Positions 42,601-54,541 of a stretch of 64,000 nt of DNA are shown here, one piece after another. The notes below the pieces were generated by a model, which had not been told where the DNA came from, made no database searches, and saw only the letters and a list, made by a program, of their open reading frames with translations. Origin of the DNA: Trebouxia sp. TZW2008 (Eukaryota > Chlorophyta > Trebouxiophyceae > Trebouxiales > Trebouxiaceae); the NCBI GenBank assembly GCA_002118135.1, contig BDIU01000090.1, positions 171,465-235,464 of the forward strand, written 5' to 3'. Position 1 is the stretch's first letter. Every line of letters begins with the position of its first letter. Both the position numbers and the translations under genes were made by a program.

Positions 42601-45600
42601 TGGTCTCAAGCCATTGCTGTGCAGCCGCCTCACTGGCAGCAGAATCTGGCTGGGTGAGTGCAACCAGGAAGATGTTGTTGTGGTGATGGTCAATTGCAAT
42701 CAGCCTGCAGCATAAAGCACACAGCTGAAGCCAGCTGTACTGAATGTCGTCACGCCATCAGCCTGGTTCATCTTAAACCGTGATGCATTGTCAACTTACA
42801 TGATGCACATGACAGCATGACCAGCAATGAGTTTTGACACATCATGGACTTTTGATGAAACATCAAGTGAGGCCCTCTCTACAGGTGACAACAATTTGGT
42901 TTATGACACAGCATAACCTCAGAGGCATCTCACTTATTGATCAGAAACAGAATCAAAACCAGACCCAGGAACATGGCAGCATCTAATGCCTGATGCACGT
43001 CATGAACTTGTTACAAGACGTCAGGCAAGGTTCTGATTTTACCTATCAGCCAGAAACATGGCAGCATCTGGTGTTGCTGCCTGATGCACGCTGTCTCCCC
43101 CACACTCGGCCTTCAGTTCGTACCCCAAGTACCCCACAAAACCCCCCCAGAAGTCAAAAGGCAGCTGCTGCGCTGTCTCTTCATCCAACTGCATCTGATG
43201 ACGGCTCATCTGATCTCTGAGAAAATCCCAAACTGAGGTTTGCTGCTGTGTAATGTGCCCTGTGGCATCTTCTATTGTCAGTATGCCTGGCTGATTGGCA
43301 TTGTTACTGGCCTGATGACTGTCAGCACTTTTGGGCTGATGAGTGTCAATGCTACTGGGTTGATGTCTGTTGACACTGCTGATCTGATTGCTGTGAACTG
43401 ATGGAGAGGTGTTGCTGGCAGTTGGTGCATGTTGCTGCATAGGTGATGGAGCATGCAAGTCAGAGCCTGTTGCTGCTGACATCTGCTCTTGAGGCTGTAC
43501 ACAGCTGTGTGTCTGCTCCCATTGTATGTGTTGAGGTTCATATCGGGAGGGAGCAGCTTTAGTGGATGGCGGTGGTGGCAGCCGATAAGAGATACGCTGC
43601 CAGTGGGGACCGCCACGTCCACCCATGTAGGAGAAACGGCCTCGGTCAGAAGCCGAGCTGCAGCAGAGCCGTAATCTTAGGTCAGCATGACGTCATTGAC
43701 GGCGCACATTGCTTGCAGTATAGACAAGATTGATGACTCTGTGGTGTTCAGAAAACAGGTGACAAACCATGCATACATAGCAGAGGCATTGTGCAGCTGC
43801 ATGCAAGTCTGACATACAACAGCTGCAACCATCTGACAAGTGAATTCTTTAGCCCAAAGGCTGTTTCAAATATGTCGAAATGCCGGATTGCCATTGGTAT
43901 CAAAAGCATGGCTTGCATCACCGGACACGTGCAATACCCAGCTAGACTACATTGAAACCCACAGACATAGCAGGGCATCAGAAGAGCATGACAACACTGT
44001 TTGCAGTGCACAGCATGCATTCAGACCCCAGGCCAAGCAGAAGCATACAGGCTGGATGTCAACTGAAAGGCAAAATAACCAACCGGCAGGAGAAACAGGT
44101 GCAGCAGCGATGTTTCTTTAAATCCCCCCACAGCGACAACAGTCAGTGCCAAGTAGGTATTCAGAGGCCACCTGTCAAGCCAGAAGGTGTCCTGAGCCCC
44201 TTGCTGGCCGTACAGCTGCATGAACAGGGCTTCTGCCCCATTCACTTTGCTCAGCTGCCCTGCTAGCTTCTGCCACCTGACTGACAGCTTGCCTGATCTG
44301 CTGACTTGCTGCTGTGAAGATGACGGCAGGGCTGCTCTGGCTGGCCCTGCATATGTACATAGCAATGACGACATCAGCACAAGCAGCTGACACAGGAGCA
44401 ACAGCCATGCTCATGGTAAGAACAACATCATTGCACAATAAAAGCAAAACCACAGCTTTACAGGTTTGCCAGCCAGGCACCATGCAGGTAGCTTTTGCTG
44501 CTAGTATGCATGAATGCGAAGCATTGCGCCTGACTAAGGTTTGCCCTGATCACCCACATGTCACCCCAAATGAGCATAAAATTAGGTGCCCTTACATGCA
44601 GCAGCTTTCTCCAATCTCTACTTATGGTGTTTTGAGTCAAACGCTTGATGATCAATTGTGCTGCAGCTGTTGACAGGGAGGGAAAAACTCCTGGGCTGCC
44701 TCTATAAACAGAGGCTCCCAATATGATGTCTGACAGTGTACACTTTTCTATATTCTTAGCAGGAAGAGAAAGAAGGTGAGACCTGATGGTATGAGCGTGG
44801 CAGGAGGACCAGGCATCTGATAGCCATGCCACTCAACAGTCATGTCACGGAAGTTCTGCATGAGCTGCCGCCCAAAGCCGCTGCCAATGCTTTCAGGGTG
44901 GAACTGCACCCCATAGTGTGGCAGGCTGACATGTGCTATGGCCTGTAGCACACGGTGTGCTGCTGCACTCTCTGGCTTTGCTGCTTGTAAGGCAGCATTG
45001 TCCTGTGCATGCAGACAGGTGTTGTCACTCCCCAAGACAGTGTAGATGGGGTATGGGGAATCATGATACAACCAGCACAGCTGACCTGTGACTGTTGCTT
45101 GCTGGTTGGCAATATAGCTATTGCTGGTGTAGGCCAGTTGGCAACACCGCAGCACATTCAGGCAAAACAGCTAGCAACCTCATGCAAAAACATGCACTCC
45201 AATATTGACTATAAGGTGCAGGGTGAAACAGACCTGTGACACTTGATGCATCTTACATGGAGATTCAGAATCATTTGCAAGGTGCATTGTGTACCACACC
45301 TCTGTTGCTGCAGCAGCTCGGAGGGCCTGGTGGCTGCCACAGGTCCAGGCTATGGGCTGCAGGTGGGCTGGCAGGGACTGCTCATCTATGGTAAGGGAGT
45401 GGTACCGCACCACAGCAAAGCCAGCACCCACCCCTGCAGAAAAAGAGGAGTTTGATGAGCAATGACCATGAATGCTTGCTTGCTCTAACATGGATGCTAG
45501 ATGTGTGGCTAATGTCTTGTTCTGCCAGACTGGCGAGTTTTGACATTGGTCACAAGCTGACTTTGTATACAACGACAGCCTTTGGTGGCTTGAGTCTGCG

Positions 45601-46534
45601 ATTTGTAGCATGTAAGATCTGTCCGCTGGTCACAGGTTCTCGATTCCAGCATTACAAGAGGCAATGTACATGAGGTGAATGCTGTGTGTGATGCAAAGAG
45701 CAGCTGTTTGCAATATAGTTCCAGACATGCTCATGGCATCAGCTAAAGGGATTTGATTGACCTTTGTTGAAACTACAGATTTCGCTGTTACTAGAGTCAT
45801 TATTGAGATCAAGCTCCATGCACAATCTGCTGATTGCTGTGAGCACAAGCAGCCAGCAAGCACATGTTGAATTGAGGGCCGCACCAGAGGGAATGTCCTG
45901 AAACAGTCTGTGGTTGGTGTGCTGAATTTGGCTGAGTCGGCCATGTATAGGTTCAGGAGCATGCTGAACAGTAGCTCCATTTGCCACTGCTAGAGCTTGC
46001 ATGCCCATACATACACCAAGAAGCGGCAGCTGCACATTAGCCTTGAGCAAAGCCGCACAAACACCTTCAAAGGTAAGCACACCCAATAAGCACATCCAAT
46101 TGATCATGTTAAGGTGATACGATTCATGAATCAGGCAATATCAGCAGCGTACAGAGGTATGACACTGACTGCACAGCAGTGCTTGTATGGTCCAGCACGG
46201 GCTTTTACCTATGTCAGCAGGGCAGTCTGGCGTGCCAGGACCCGGAGATATGACGATATTGTCGTATCTGCCAACTGATAAGAGCTCAGAAAGCTTTGGC
46301 CATGTCATTTGATCGTTGTAGATGACGTCTGGGGCAACTACACAGCACAGCTCGAGCTATTGCGGCTGTTCAGATATGCAACAGTCTGTTGGCAAGGAAG
46401 CCGGGAGCATGGTACAAGACGAGAGCGTGCAGGTCACCTCCATTGACTTCCGCAATGAGTTGAAACAAGTTGTACGTGTAGCTGTCATAGTTGTCGATAA
46501 GCAGCGTTCGAAGTGTAGGTGAGTGATCTGCCAT
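39653..46534 (-). CDS. ADCS: Aminodeoxychorismate synthase (fused PabA-PabB)
   Basis: Makes 4-amino-4-deoxychorismate from chorismate and glutamine for p-aminobenzoate and folate. N-terminal PabA glutaminase: [20 protein letters not shown] (exon 46438-46534), [17 protein letters not shown] (about 46220-46330), [17 protein letters not shown] with the catalytic Cys and [10 protein letters not shown] (about 45890-46075), [20 protein letters not shown], and [15 protein letters not shown] with the catalytic His-x-Glu (about 44780-44945). Pab[21 protein letters not shown] (about 43100-43200), [20 protein letters not shown] (about 41690), [10 protein letters not shown] and [16 protein letters not shown] (about 41000-41170), and [20 protein letters not shown] in the last exon (39653-40111). 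Two unusually long low-complexity insertions, Ser/His/Gln-rich near 43250-43560 and Gln-rich near 41880-42600, separate conserved blocks. No clear transit peptide precedes PabA. Confidence 0.92.
40145..40575 (-). repeat. Four ghosts of the last ADCS exon start
   Basis: The real last exon begins at 40111 with [20 protein letters not shown]. Copies of acceptor plus about 60-80 bases lie at 40145-40231 ([18 protein letters not shown]), about 40280-40340 ([16 protein letters not shown]), 40374-40462 ([17 protein letters not shown]) and about 40490-40572 ([16 protein letters not shown]). Period about 110-115 bases. Each keeps a CTGCAG- or ATGCAG-type acceptor; all break down after the copied part. 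Confidence 0.92.
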
Positions 46535-47170
46535 CGTCGTGAACAAGCCGCAGCAGAGCCGACGCTATGATGATGCGACCACACAAGTATCCTGCTATTT
46601 TCAAGCTTACTCTGCGCACAACAGAGAAGCGGCAACGAACCAGACGCAGACGCGCCTTTACCACAAAGTTGGCACCACGGACAAGCAAAATTGCATGTGA
46701 CGTGTCACGTGCAACAATGTATGCCTTGTGCTGCACTGAACTTGTGCAGCAAGTTGTGCTGCTCTGATATTGCCCTGAGCAGTGCTCTCAGCAACATTGC
46801 ATACAACCAGCAGAAATACCTGTCAAATGCCTACATAGGTAGCAAGCAACTGTAGTAGGCATGCAGTCATAATAGCAGAACACAAGCCACATTTAATCTG
46901 CACAGGCTAAGCCTCCTTACGTCTCAAGAGCTTTTCAAGCAAGGAGTGCACAGACTCAGGGTCAAAATATATGCCAGTTCAACTTTGCATTTGCTATTGA
47001 GCCAACCCCTCCCGCTATGTTGACACTCTGAGATTGCAGAAAAGGGTCAATCTCATGATATCTGATATGTAGAGCAGCAGTCTATTTGCTGTTTAACCTG
47101 CAGGCTGACTTGTATGTCTTGCTTGGCTGCAACCAATCCGCACAAATATGACTGTGTTGGCTTCGCCTTG
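46535..47170. other. Intergenic, no gene recognised
   Basis: Upstream of ADCS on the minus strand. A short basic frame at 46567-46767 (RTTEKRQRTRRRRAFTTKL) has no known signature. The ADCS promoter should lie near 46535-46700. Confidence 0.4.
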
Positions 47171-47950
47171 TCATGCCTGCATCTGTTCATGCTGCTGCTG
47201 CTGCCGGTGCTGCTGCTGCTGGTCCTTGACAATCTTGCTACGCCTGTCACAGTCAACTCTGCAGCGGTAGTACGCGCTATTCAGCAAAGCATGCATTGTG
47301 CCCACATGCTATGACAGGCGCAAGCTATGACAGGTATGACAGCTTGCAATCAGCAGCAAGATCAGCTCACCTGCTGTTGTCCTGTCTTATAGGCCACGTC
47401 TATATTCAATGTCTAATATGGCCGGCGTACAGCTCCTCATCCCAACCTGCATTACTCTGGACTGGTGTCATGCTGAGTACTTGATTGCTGAAGTGCCGCC
47501 TGAGCGTCTGACATGTCTGCAAGTCAGACCTTGCTTCAGAGGTGCTGTGTTGCTTTGCTTGATGAAGTAACAAGAGACAACGAAAATGAGTTGTATCAAT
47601 AAACTTGGAAGCAAAAATTGCCCCATGGTGCAGCCTGCAGCCTCAAGTGACAGAGGCAGGCAAGTCACATGCTCACTGCAGCAATGTGCTGTGGTCTGCA
47701 GAGGCAAGTGCCCCGTCACACCTTACTGAACAGCTCGCTAGCATGATGACTGCAACTGACCTGCAGCTTTGCGCCAGGACTTGCAAACCAGCTTGAAAGC
47801 AAGCTGCCTCTCATGCTTGTGCCTCTGTACTTCTTGCACAAACTGCTTATGGTGCCTTGCCTTGATGTGAAAGCCCTGGTAATTCTTGATCAGCGAGGCT
47901 GCATAAATTATGCTGAGGAATGCTGGGGGGAGTGAAGACCAGTCTTCCAT
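47171..47950 (-). CDS. Tentative F-box-like gene
   Basis: First exon, about 47758-47950, encodes MEDWSSLPPAFLSIIYAASL followed by QLAFKLVCKSWRKAAGQ, which resembles an F-box (Leu-Pro start, then V-C-K-x-W-R). A donor GTCAGT follows. A possible last exon ends at 47171 with a Gln/His-rich tail (KIVKDQQQQHRQQQQHEQMQ) in one frame. I could not connect the two with confidence, and the substrate-binding region is missing, so the gene model is weak and may be longer, shorter or a fragment. Confidence 0.3.
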
Positions 47951-48697
47951 TGCAGTGCCTACGGAAAGAGCAGATCACAGACGAGCGTCAGTTCTACTTT
48001 CGCCGCTGAACCAACTGCACACTGAGCTTATCTCCCAGCGCGATGTTTGCACTACAGAGGACCTGTCAGCTTGGCTCAGGTTGCTTGAGTGACTTATATT
48101 TTGAAGACAGAGCATCGCTTACCTGACCCATTCACTTTGATCTGCATGCTGTCACAAGGAGGCAGACGAGCACCTAGTGTGTAATCTGGCTGCCGGCTAG
48201 CAGCAGCAGAACCGCATTCCGCAGCACAAAGTTGGTTGTTGAAGCTCGACACCGCGAGTAGTAAGCGCACACCACTGCGCGTGAAGTCCCTGAAAGAAGC
48301 TAAGGAAGCTGGGCAGGAAGCCAGGAAGGTGACCATGTGTTGGTGTTGGCGCATACTTTGCCTACGCATGTTGGACATCATATGCAGAACAAAACTGGCC
48401 GTGCAGGTCCTGTTTGGTGACATTTTGGCACAAACATCATTTCTGGACGCCATCATCACGTTGTGCAGACTTTGTGAAGCAGATGCATCGTGCCATGTAA
48501 TTGATTGACAAGCGCAAGAAGCGCAATCCATTTTACCCACTGAAACACAGCCTGAAAACACTGACAGAATTTGCTGCATGAAAGTCGATCGAGCTGCAGG
48601 CTGCTATACAGATGCATGACAAATGCTGCAAGGAGCATCAAAGTGATGCTCCAACATGAACTCATTTCACAAAACCATCATCAACAGCGCTGAGCGT
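47951..48697. other. Intergenic, no gene recognised
   Basis: Frames on both strands (plus 48236-48508, minus 48094-48579) have no recognisable domain and overlap each other. Nothing else seen. Confidence 0.4.
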
Positions 48698-51600
48698 CTA
48701 CAAGTACACATCCTGCTTTGCCGCCTTCTTTTCTGTTGTGCTGGCTTTGCCATTTGTATCTTTGCTAGACTTTCCAGACTTTTCAGACTTTCCAGATTTG
48801 CCTTTTTTTAGAACCTCCACTACAGCCTCCTGCTCATTTAGCTCAGCTACTTGAAGAGGGATGCTGCCATCTTCATTTTTCAGGTCTGTTTTGGCGTCAC
48901 TGCACATCAACAGCAGCCATCATCAACAACGATCCACCTTCTGCTCTATGCTTTGCATGCGGTAAGTGATAGCTGCATCTGCTGCTCTGGGCTTCAAATG
49001 ACGTGACATCAATAGATGCAACTTTTGCTCTGTGCTAACAGGACAGCATGACGCATTTCAAAACGCCCTGTGCAGCTGCTATCTGCAAGACTTGACAAGT
49101 CAAGCACTTCCTAGTTGAGGTGCAGTCAGCTATCTTGTACATCAGACATACATTCCATGCTGCAAATGGGACAATCAATAGACCAGGGGCATGGGGCAGG
49201 CGTTACCTGTCAAGCAGCAACTGAATGGCTTCTGCCTGCCCATACCCTGCTGCGTAGTGCAGAGGGGTGTTCTTGTCACCATCCCTTGCATCCACATCGG
49301 CTCCAGCCTTGATGAGCTCCTCCGCACAGGCAAGCTCCCCATACCCACAGGCAAAGTGCAAGGCAGTGCGGCCCTCGGCATCCTTCTCATCCTTGTCAGC
49401 GCCGCCCTCCAACAGTTGCTTCAGTACGTCCACATCTCCTGCAAGAACAGCACAAAAGGTGACTTGACTGCGCTGTCAGCACCAAGCTGTTGTGCATAGG
49501 CAAAGCTCCCCATACCCACAAGCAAAGTGCAAGGCAGTGCAGCCCTCAGCAACTGCTTCAGTGCATCCACATCTCCTGCAGGAGAAGCACAACATGTCAC
49601 TGAACTGGGCTTGCAGCATCGCCCTGTCATGCACAGGCAAGCTCCGCATACCCACAAGCAAGGTTTAAGGCAGTGCAGCCCTTGGCATCCTTGTCAGCGC
49701 CGCCCTCCAGCAACTGCTTTAGTGCGTCCACGTCTCCTGCAAGAAAAGCACAACAGGAGACTTGCTTTGCACTGTCAGCATCGCACTGTAGTGCACAGGC
49801 AAACTCCCCATACCCACAAACAAGGTGTAAGGCAGTGCAGCCCTCAGCGTCCTTCTCATCCTTGTCAGCGCCGCCCTCCAGCAACTGCTTTAGTGCGCCC
49901 ACATCTCCTGCAAGAGAAGCACAACAGGGAACTTGAACTGCACTGTCAACATCACTGTGTAGAGCATAGGCAAGCTCTCCATACCAACAAGCAAAGTGTA
50001 AGGCAGTGCTGCCTTCAGCGTCCTTCTCATCCTTAGCAACACCACCCTCCAGCAACTGCAACTAGTGCATCCACATCTCCTGCATAAGCACAGCAGGAAG
50101 CGTTACTTCATTTGCTTGCAGAGCAATTTCGAATGACTTCGTCCATCTGGTTCAACGCATCCACATCTTGCGCATGACAAGCACAGCATAAAGTACTTTT
50201 CTCTGTCAGCACCACGCCTTAGTGACTGCCTTAGTGCATCTTCACCTCCTGCACAAGAAGCACAACAAGAAGGATGAATTTACTGTCAACACCACCATCC
50301 AGCGAGTGCTTCAGGGCATGCACATCACTTGCATGAGGCCACAGCAGGGATTGTGACTTTTTTTTGCCCTCCACGCACATGCACTGATAACTTTGCACAC
50401 AATGTCAGTCACGATGACAGGGTATGTAGATGATGATAACACTCGTTGAGACAGAGTTGAAACAACAACACACGTTGTTGTTGTCACATCACAAGCCTCA
50501 AGCAGAGGCTGCGCCCAAAGTCAAAGCATAGAATGCAAACCATGTTTGAGCAAGAGCCTCTCTGGCTCAGATATACATGCATGGATGCGCGCATGTTGAT
50601 GCATCAGCACTGCCGATGAAATGTGAGATCAGTAGAAGTCGTTGTGCATCAAACATGAGCTGCACTGCACATGTAGGAAGCTTTTTGTCTGCGCTTGACA
50701 GGCTTTGCTGGCGGCATGAGACATTATGTTGCAGTGCGTCATCATCTGTGACATCCAATATGCAGTACATAGTGTGCATTACGCGAGCAATTTAGGACAT
50801 GCACCAACAAGATGCAGTGTGAAGTGTCAAATGCCTGATAAATCGGCGCCAGTGAGCAATATGCAAAATCTAAACATTGATCACTAAAAAACAGAGTGTA
50901 GTCATGCATTGTTGTGCTGGCTACTGGCTCACCTGCACTGGCAGCAGCATGCACATCCGTTTCATCCTCTTCTGCTTCGCCGTCACCAGCACCCTCTGCA
51001 GCTGCTTGCATGGCTGCTGGGTCAAATGTGTCACCCATCACAGCACTCAGCTTGCTGAGTACTTGTGGATCTGACCAGTACCTGCACACGACATGCGCTG
51101 ATCCTGCTTGCTGTTGCCATAGCCAAGTTGAGCCAGCAATCATTGCATTTGCTGAGTGGAACGGCGCATGCATGCTGAGCATTATGCCGCTTATACAGCA
51201 GTGCATGTATGTCTGTACCTATGAGGAGACATAGCCTCCAAACTGACAGAGAATTGCAGCTGCAGTAGCAACGTGCAACAGCAGCAGCAATAAGCAACAA
51301 CAGCAGCAGACATGCTTGTGCAGGTATGAGCTATTAGCCAAGCCAGAGTGACGGTAAAGCTCACTTTGTCATGGCTGCTGGGCCACCTTCCTCTATCTCC
51401 TTCATAATGTCTGCAAGTTCTGGATCCTTCTTCAACTCCTCCAGCTTCTCCTCAATGTTTGTTCGGTAGCTGGGGTTGTTCATGCTTTGCATGAAGTTTG
51501 CCATCTGGGGATCTTGCTGTTGCAACACAAGACCAAGTCAGTTACAGCGTGCATTTCGTGTTACACACATGCAACGGTGCGGCCAAATACCATCATCTGA

Positions 51601-52325
51601 AGGTTGCATGCATTTTCTGTCACGCATGCACGAGTCCCAAGTCCAATTGCAGTTGTCTGAGAGGCAGTGGTGCTGGATCAGCATCAAGCGACACGCATTG
51701 ACTTGAATTTAATGCTGTTCAAGCAGCATGTACAAGGCATATACAGAGCAGAGACCTGCATAATCTGCTGCCCAAGCTTTTCTGCCATTTCCACAAATTG
51801 AGGATTTTGCAAGACACCGCTCATCATGTTGGCGTAGGCGCTGGGGTCCATGCCAGGCATTCCAGGCATGCCACCTGGCAAGCCTGACTCATCTGCTGAG
51901 GCACCTGATGCACCTCTACCAGTTGGGGCAGGTGGTGGACCTCCAGCACCTCCCACCATAGCTCCCATGTTCGCTTGCATGGCCTGAGCCATTTGTGCAA
52001 AGCTGGGATCCTGTGCGATCTTCTCTGCCATTTCCTTAATCGAGGGATCCTGTAAAACGCGACTTTGTATTGAAGCATGTGCGTTTAGTGGTACACAATT
52101 CTGTTCAGAGACGCGCATGATGTCGCTGGACTTGACAGGTCATGCAAGCTTCCAGATCATGACGCTAGTTGCGTTGGTACGGCAATCTTCACGCGAAATA
52201 GCTGTGATAGGGCTCGTGACACGCACATTCAGGATGCCTTGCAGCGCGGAGAAGTCGAAAGGCGCCCCTCCAGCCCCTCCAGGGAGACCAGGCATTCCAC
52301 CGCCGCTGTCTTTGTTTCCGGCCAT
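48698..52325 (-). CDS. AKR2: AKR2 ankyrin-repeat chaperone for chloroplast outer-envelope proteins
   Basis: Known role: cytosolic chaperone that carries tail- and signal-anchored proteins to the chloroplast outer envelope; binds clients through its N-terminal region and lipids/ribosomes through the ankyrin part. Exon 1 starts [17 protein letters not shown] and ends [10 protein letters not shown]. Exon 2 (about 51755-52050): [20 protein letters not shown], a Gly/Pro/Met-rich linker and [17 protein letters not shown]. Exon 3 (about 51371-51520): [20 protein letters not shown] and [14 protein letters not shown]. Exon 4 (about 50935-51080): [19 protein letters not shown] then an acidic stretch. 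Exon 5 (49206-49439): ankyrin repeats [20 protein letters not shown] and [20 protein letters not shown]. Last exon: [20 protein letters not shown] and a Lys/Ser-rich C-terminus. All blocks are in the family order. Between exons 4 and 5 lies a large array of ankyrin ghosts. Divergent from the JmjC gene. Confidence 0.92.
49480..50340 (-). repeat. Array of about five to six ankyrin-exon ghosts in AKR2
   Basis: Upstream of the real exon (acceptor near 49440) the same acceptor plus 5' exon part recurs with copied acceptor sites near 49575, 49735, 49906, 50080 and 50245; spacing about 140-175 bases. Copies encode [40 protein letters not shown] and [20 protein letters not shown]. Three adjacent units (49627-50061) are open in one frame across both exon-like and intron-like parts, with a unit of 171 bases. 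Units farthest from the exon are the most eroded. Confidence 0.92.
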
Positions 52326-52608
52326 GTTGCTTGCGATGGAGATACTTCGATTGTTCGGTGACTTGGACACTAGAGTGATCTCGGAGAAACCCCAAGTCTG
52401 TGTGGCGGTCAGGTTTTGAACCCAACGCGCAACGAAGCCGATCACGCTCGCCGTGGTTTGCGCCAAGTCGAGCCACAACCTGTGACGCTGGGCCATCAAC
52501 GGTGAACATTGTGTTGATCAAAAGCTTTTTGAAGGGTTGCTACTTGGTCCCAACTCGACGTTTTGTGCATAACATTGTGAAGATTGCGGTGAAAGCTGTG
52601 CCTGGTGC
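52326..52608. promoter_or_regulatory. Divergent promoter, AKR2 / JmjC gene
   Basis: 283 bp between divergent ATGs. Somewhat richer in CpG than the surroundings. No specific motif identified. Confidence 0.45.
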
Positions 52609-54305
52609 ATGGTTGCATCTGCTCTCAGAACAGCTAACAGCTTCTTGCAATCTGAATCGGCCAGGCAACGGATCATCCCCTGTTCTAAGTCTCAGCGTGC
52701 ACTCCGAGGTAGTCTGCGCTGTCAGCTTGTGACGTGTGGGGTGTCTCTGTCCAGCAAGATTACACTCCCCATGCCCCACGTGCAAAGTCCTTTGGAGCTG
52801 GGGGCAGCAGGTCTCCCGCCTCCATCAACGGCTGACATCAAGTACGACAGAGCAGTTTCTTTACCACAGCCTTGTCACACACTATATACTACTAATGTCC
52901 AGCTTCTCTGGAGCGCAGGATCAGTGATCAAGTACGCATATGCAACTGGCAAGACCCACAGCAGCAGGGAGCAGCAGCATCAGAGTTGCAGGCCTTTTGT
53001 GCTGCCAGTATCCAAAACTTGGGCCTGCAGTCCTTCACACCTCTGCTGTTGAGAGGTGCTGTAAGTGGCTGGCGAGCTGTTGACAAATGGAGCTTGGATT
53101 ACTTAGTTGATCAATATGGCGAGCAGAGGTAGCACATAACAACTTCTGTGTCTTTCTCAGGACATTGCCCTATTGTTGTCACCATTGTCAATAGGCTGAG
53201 AGTACAAACCTGTCATGGATGATGCCAGCTTATTGTTTTCAAGTCAAGTGTGAAACAAAGACAAAAGGAAGTCAACACTTGTGCAGAGTGCAGGTTCGTG
53301 CAGCACCCTCCATGAACTTTGCATATGTGGAGCCGCGACTCATGCCTATGTACCTGAAGTTCAAGAAGCCACAGCAAGCACCTAGCATGGTTGCAGCAAT
53401 GACCTTGAGGGACTTCGCCATGAGGGCTCAACAAGACAGCAATCAAAGCCCGCTGTTCTATCAGAATGGAGAGTTTTACTACATGCAGTCGCCAGTCACG
53501 CGTGACATGAGGAGCTCAGGCGACTTAGATTTTGACCAGGAACCATTTTCAGCTGTCCTTGCACCAGGTACAGTAGTAATGCACAGTGATAATGCACAAT
53601 TTGCGAATGCACATAGCAAGTGACTTGCTGTTTTGATTGCTGCATGTCTGGGCAAGGCTTGCAACTACATGCCACAGGAGCACAGACGTAGGCAGCATTC
53701 ACATGTCAGATTGATATGGACCACTTGTTGCTTGCACACGTTTGCATCATGATTGCTGTGTGAACAATTGCCCGCTGCTTGCTTGTTGCGCAGACGGAAG
53801 TGCACCATTCGCCGCTTGCATGGAAACGCATCATGATTGTTGTATGAACACGTGCTTATTGCTAGCTTGTTGTGCAGATCAGAACGGGGAAAGAAAGATC
53901 ATCCCAGCAGCAGCAGCCAGGCTGTGGATCAGCCCACAAGGCGCAGTGTCGCCTTTGCATTTTGACTGTCATGATTCCTTCCTGATTCAAGTGAGGGGAA
54001 CCAAGAGGATGCTGCTCTGGAGCCCAGATCAGCTGCACAGGATATACCCTTACAAAAATTGGCATATACTGAGGAGACGAGGCAAAGTGGATCCAATCAA
54101 GCCCAATCTCAAGAAATTCCCTAAATTTGCTGAGGCTCATGCAGTAGAGGTTGTGCTGGAACCTGGAGATGTTCTGTTCTTTCCTGGTTACTGGGCGCAC
54201 TATACAGAAAGTTGTAGCTTTTCTGTATCAATTACCTGCAGATTTGGGCTTGCTGAAGAATTGTATAAGAGGAGATCTTGGTTCAGTCTGCTGTTGAGGC
54301 CATAA
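52609..54305 (+). CDS. JmjC/cupin-8 Fe(II)/2-oxoglutarate oxygenase
   Basis: ATG 52609 begins MVASALRTANSFLQSESARQ. Conserved blocks: FTPLLLRGAVSGWRAVDKWS and LDYLVDQYGEQR (exon about 53027-53130); APSMNFAYVEPRLMPMYLKF and MTLRDFAMRAQQ (53294-53564); then RLWISPQGAVSPLHFDCHDS, FLIQVRGTKRMLLWSPDQLH and VLEPGDVLFFPGYWAHYTES (last exon to 54305). The iron triad is visible as H-x-D in HFDCHD with the distal His in YWAHYTES; K in RGTKRMLL could bind 2-oxoglutarate. The architecture resembles small JMJD/cupin-8 hydroxylases (JMJD5/FIH type) rather than histone demethylases with extra domains. Substrate unknown. The intron before the last exon holds a duplicated acceptor. Confidence 0.82.
53740..53878 (+). 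repeat. Tandem copy of a splice acceptor in the JmjC gene
   Basis: The segment GCATCATGATTG...GCTTGTTG.GCAGA occurs at about 53745-53794 and again at about 53828-53878, the second directly before the real last exon. The first copy leads into GGAAGTGCACC instead. Unit about 84 bases; a multiple of three, so the frame remains open across it. Confidence 0.8.
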
Positions 54306-54541
54306 ATGCCTCCTGACTGGAGTGTTGACTGAATAAGTTGGTTTAATCGTGAACAGCGCAGTTGAGCTACTTTGAGGCTATCTCAGCCACAAGAGAGAAA
54401 TCCAGAAGTACACTGTCAAGTATGCAAAATTGACTGTCATGTGCTGCTTTGCCGTCACAGCTCAAGTATGTTCAAATCCTGCACTGACGTAAGGATTCTG
54501 CATATGACAAAACAGATACCACTAGAAACACACAGCACAAC

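Noticed and set aside
47990..48580. Overlapping frames on both strands
   Set aside because: No family signature, no convincing splice links, and mutual overlap.
49527..50036. Plus-strand 169-residue repetitive open frame
   Set aside because: Antisense of the AKR2 ankyrin ghost array; no start context or domain.
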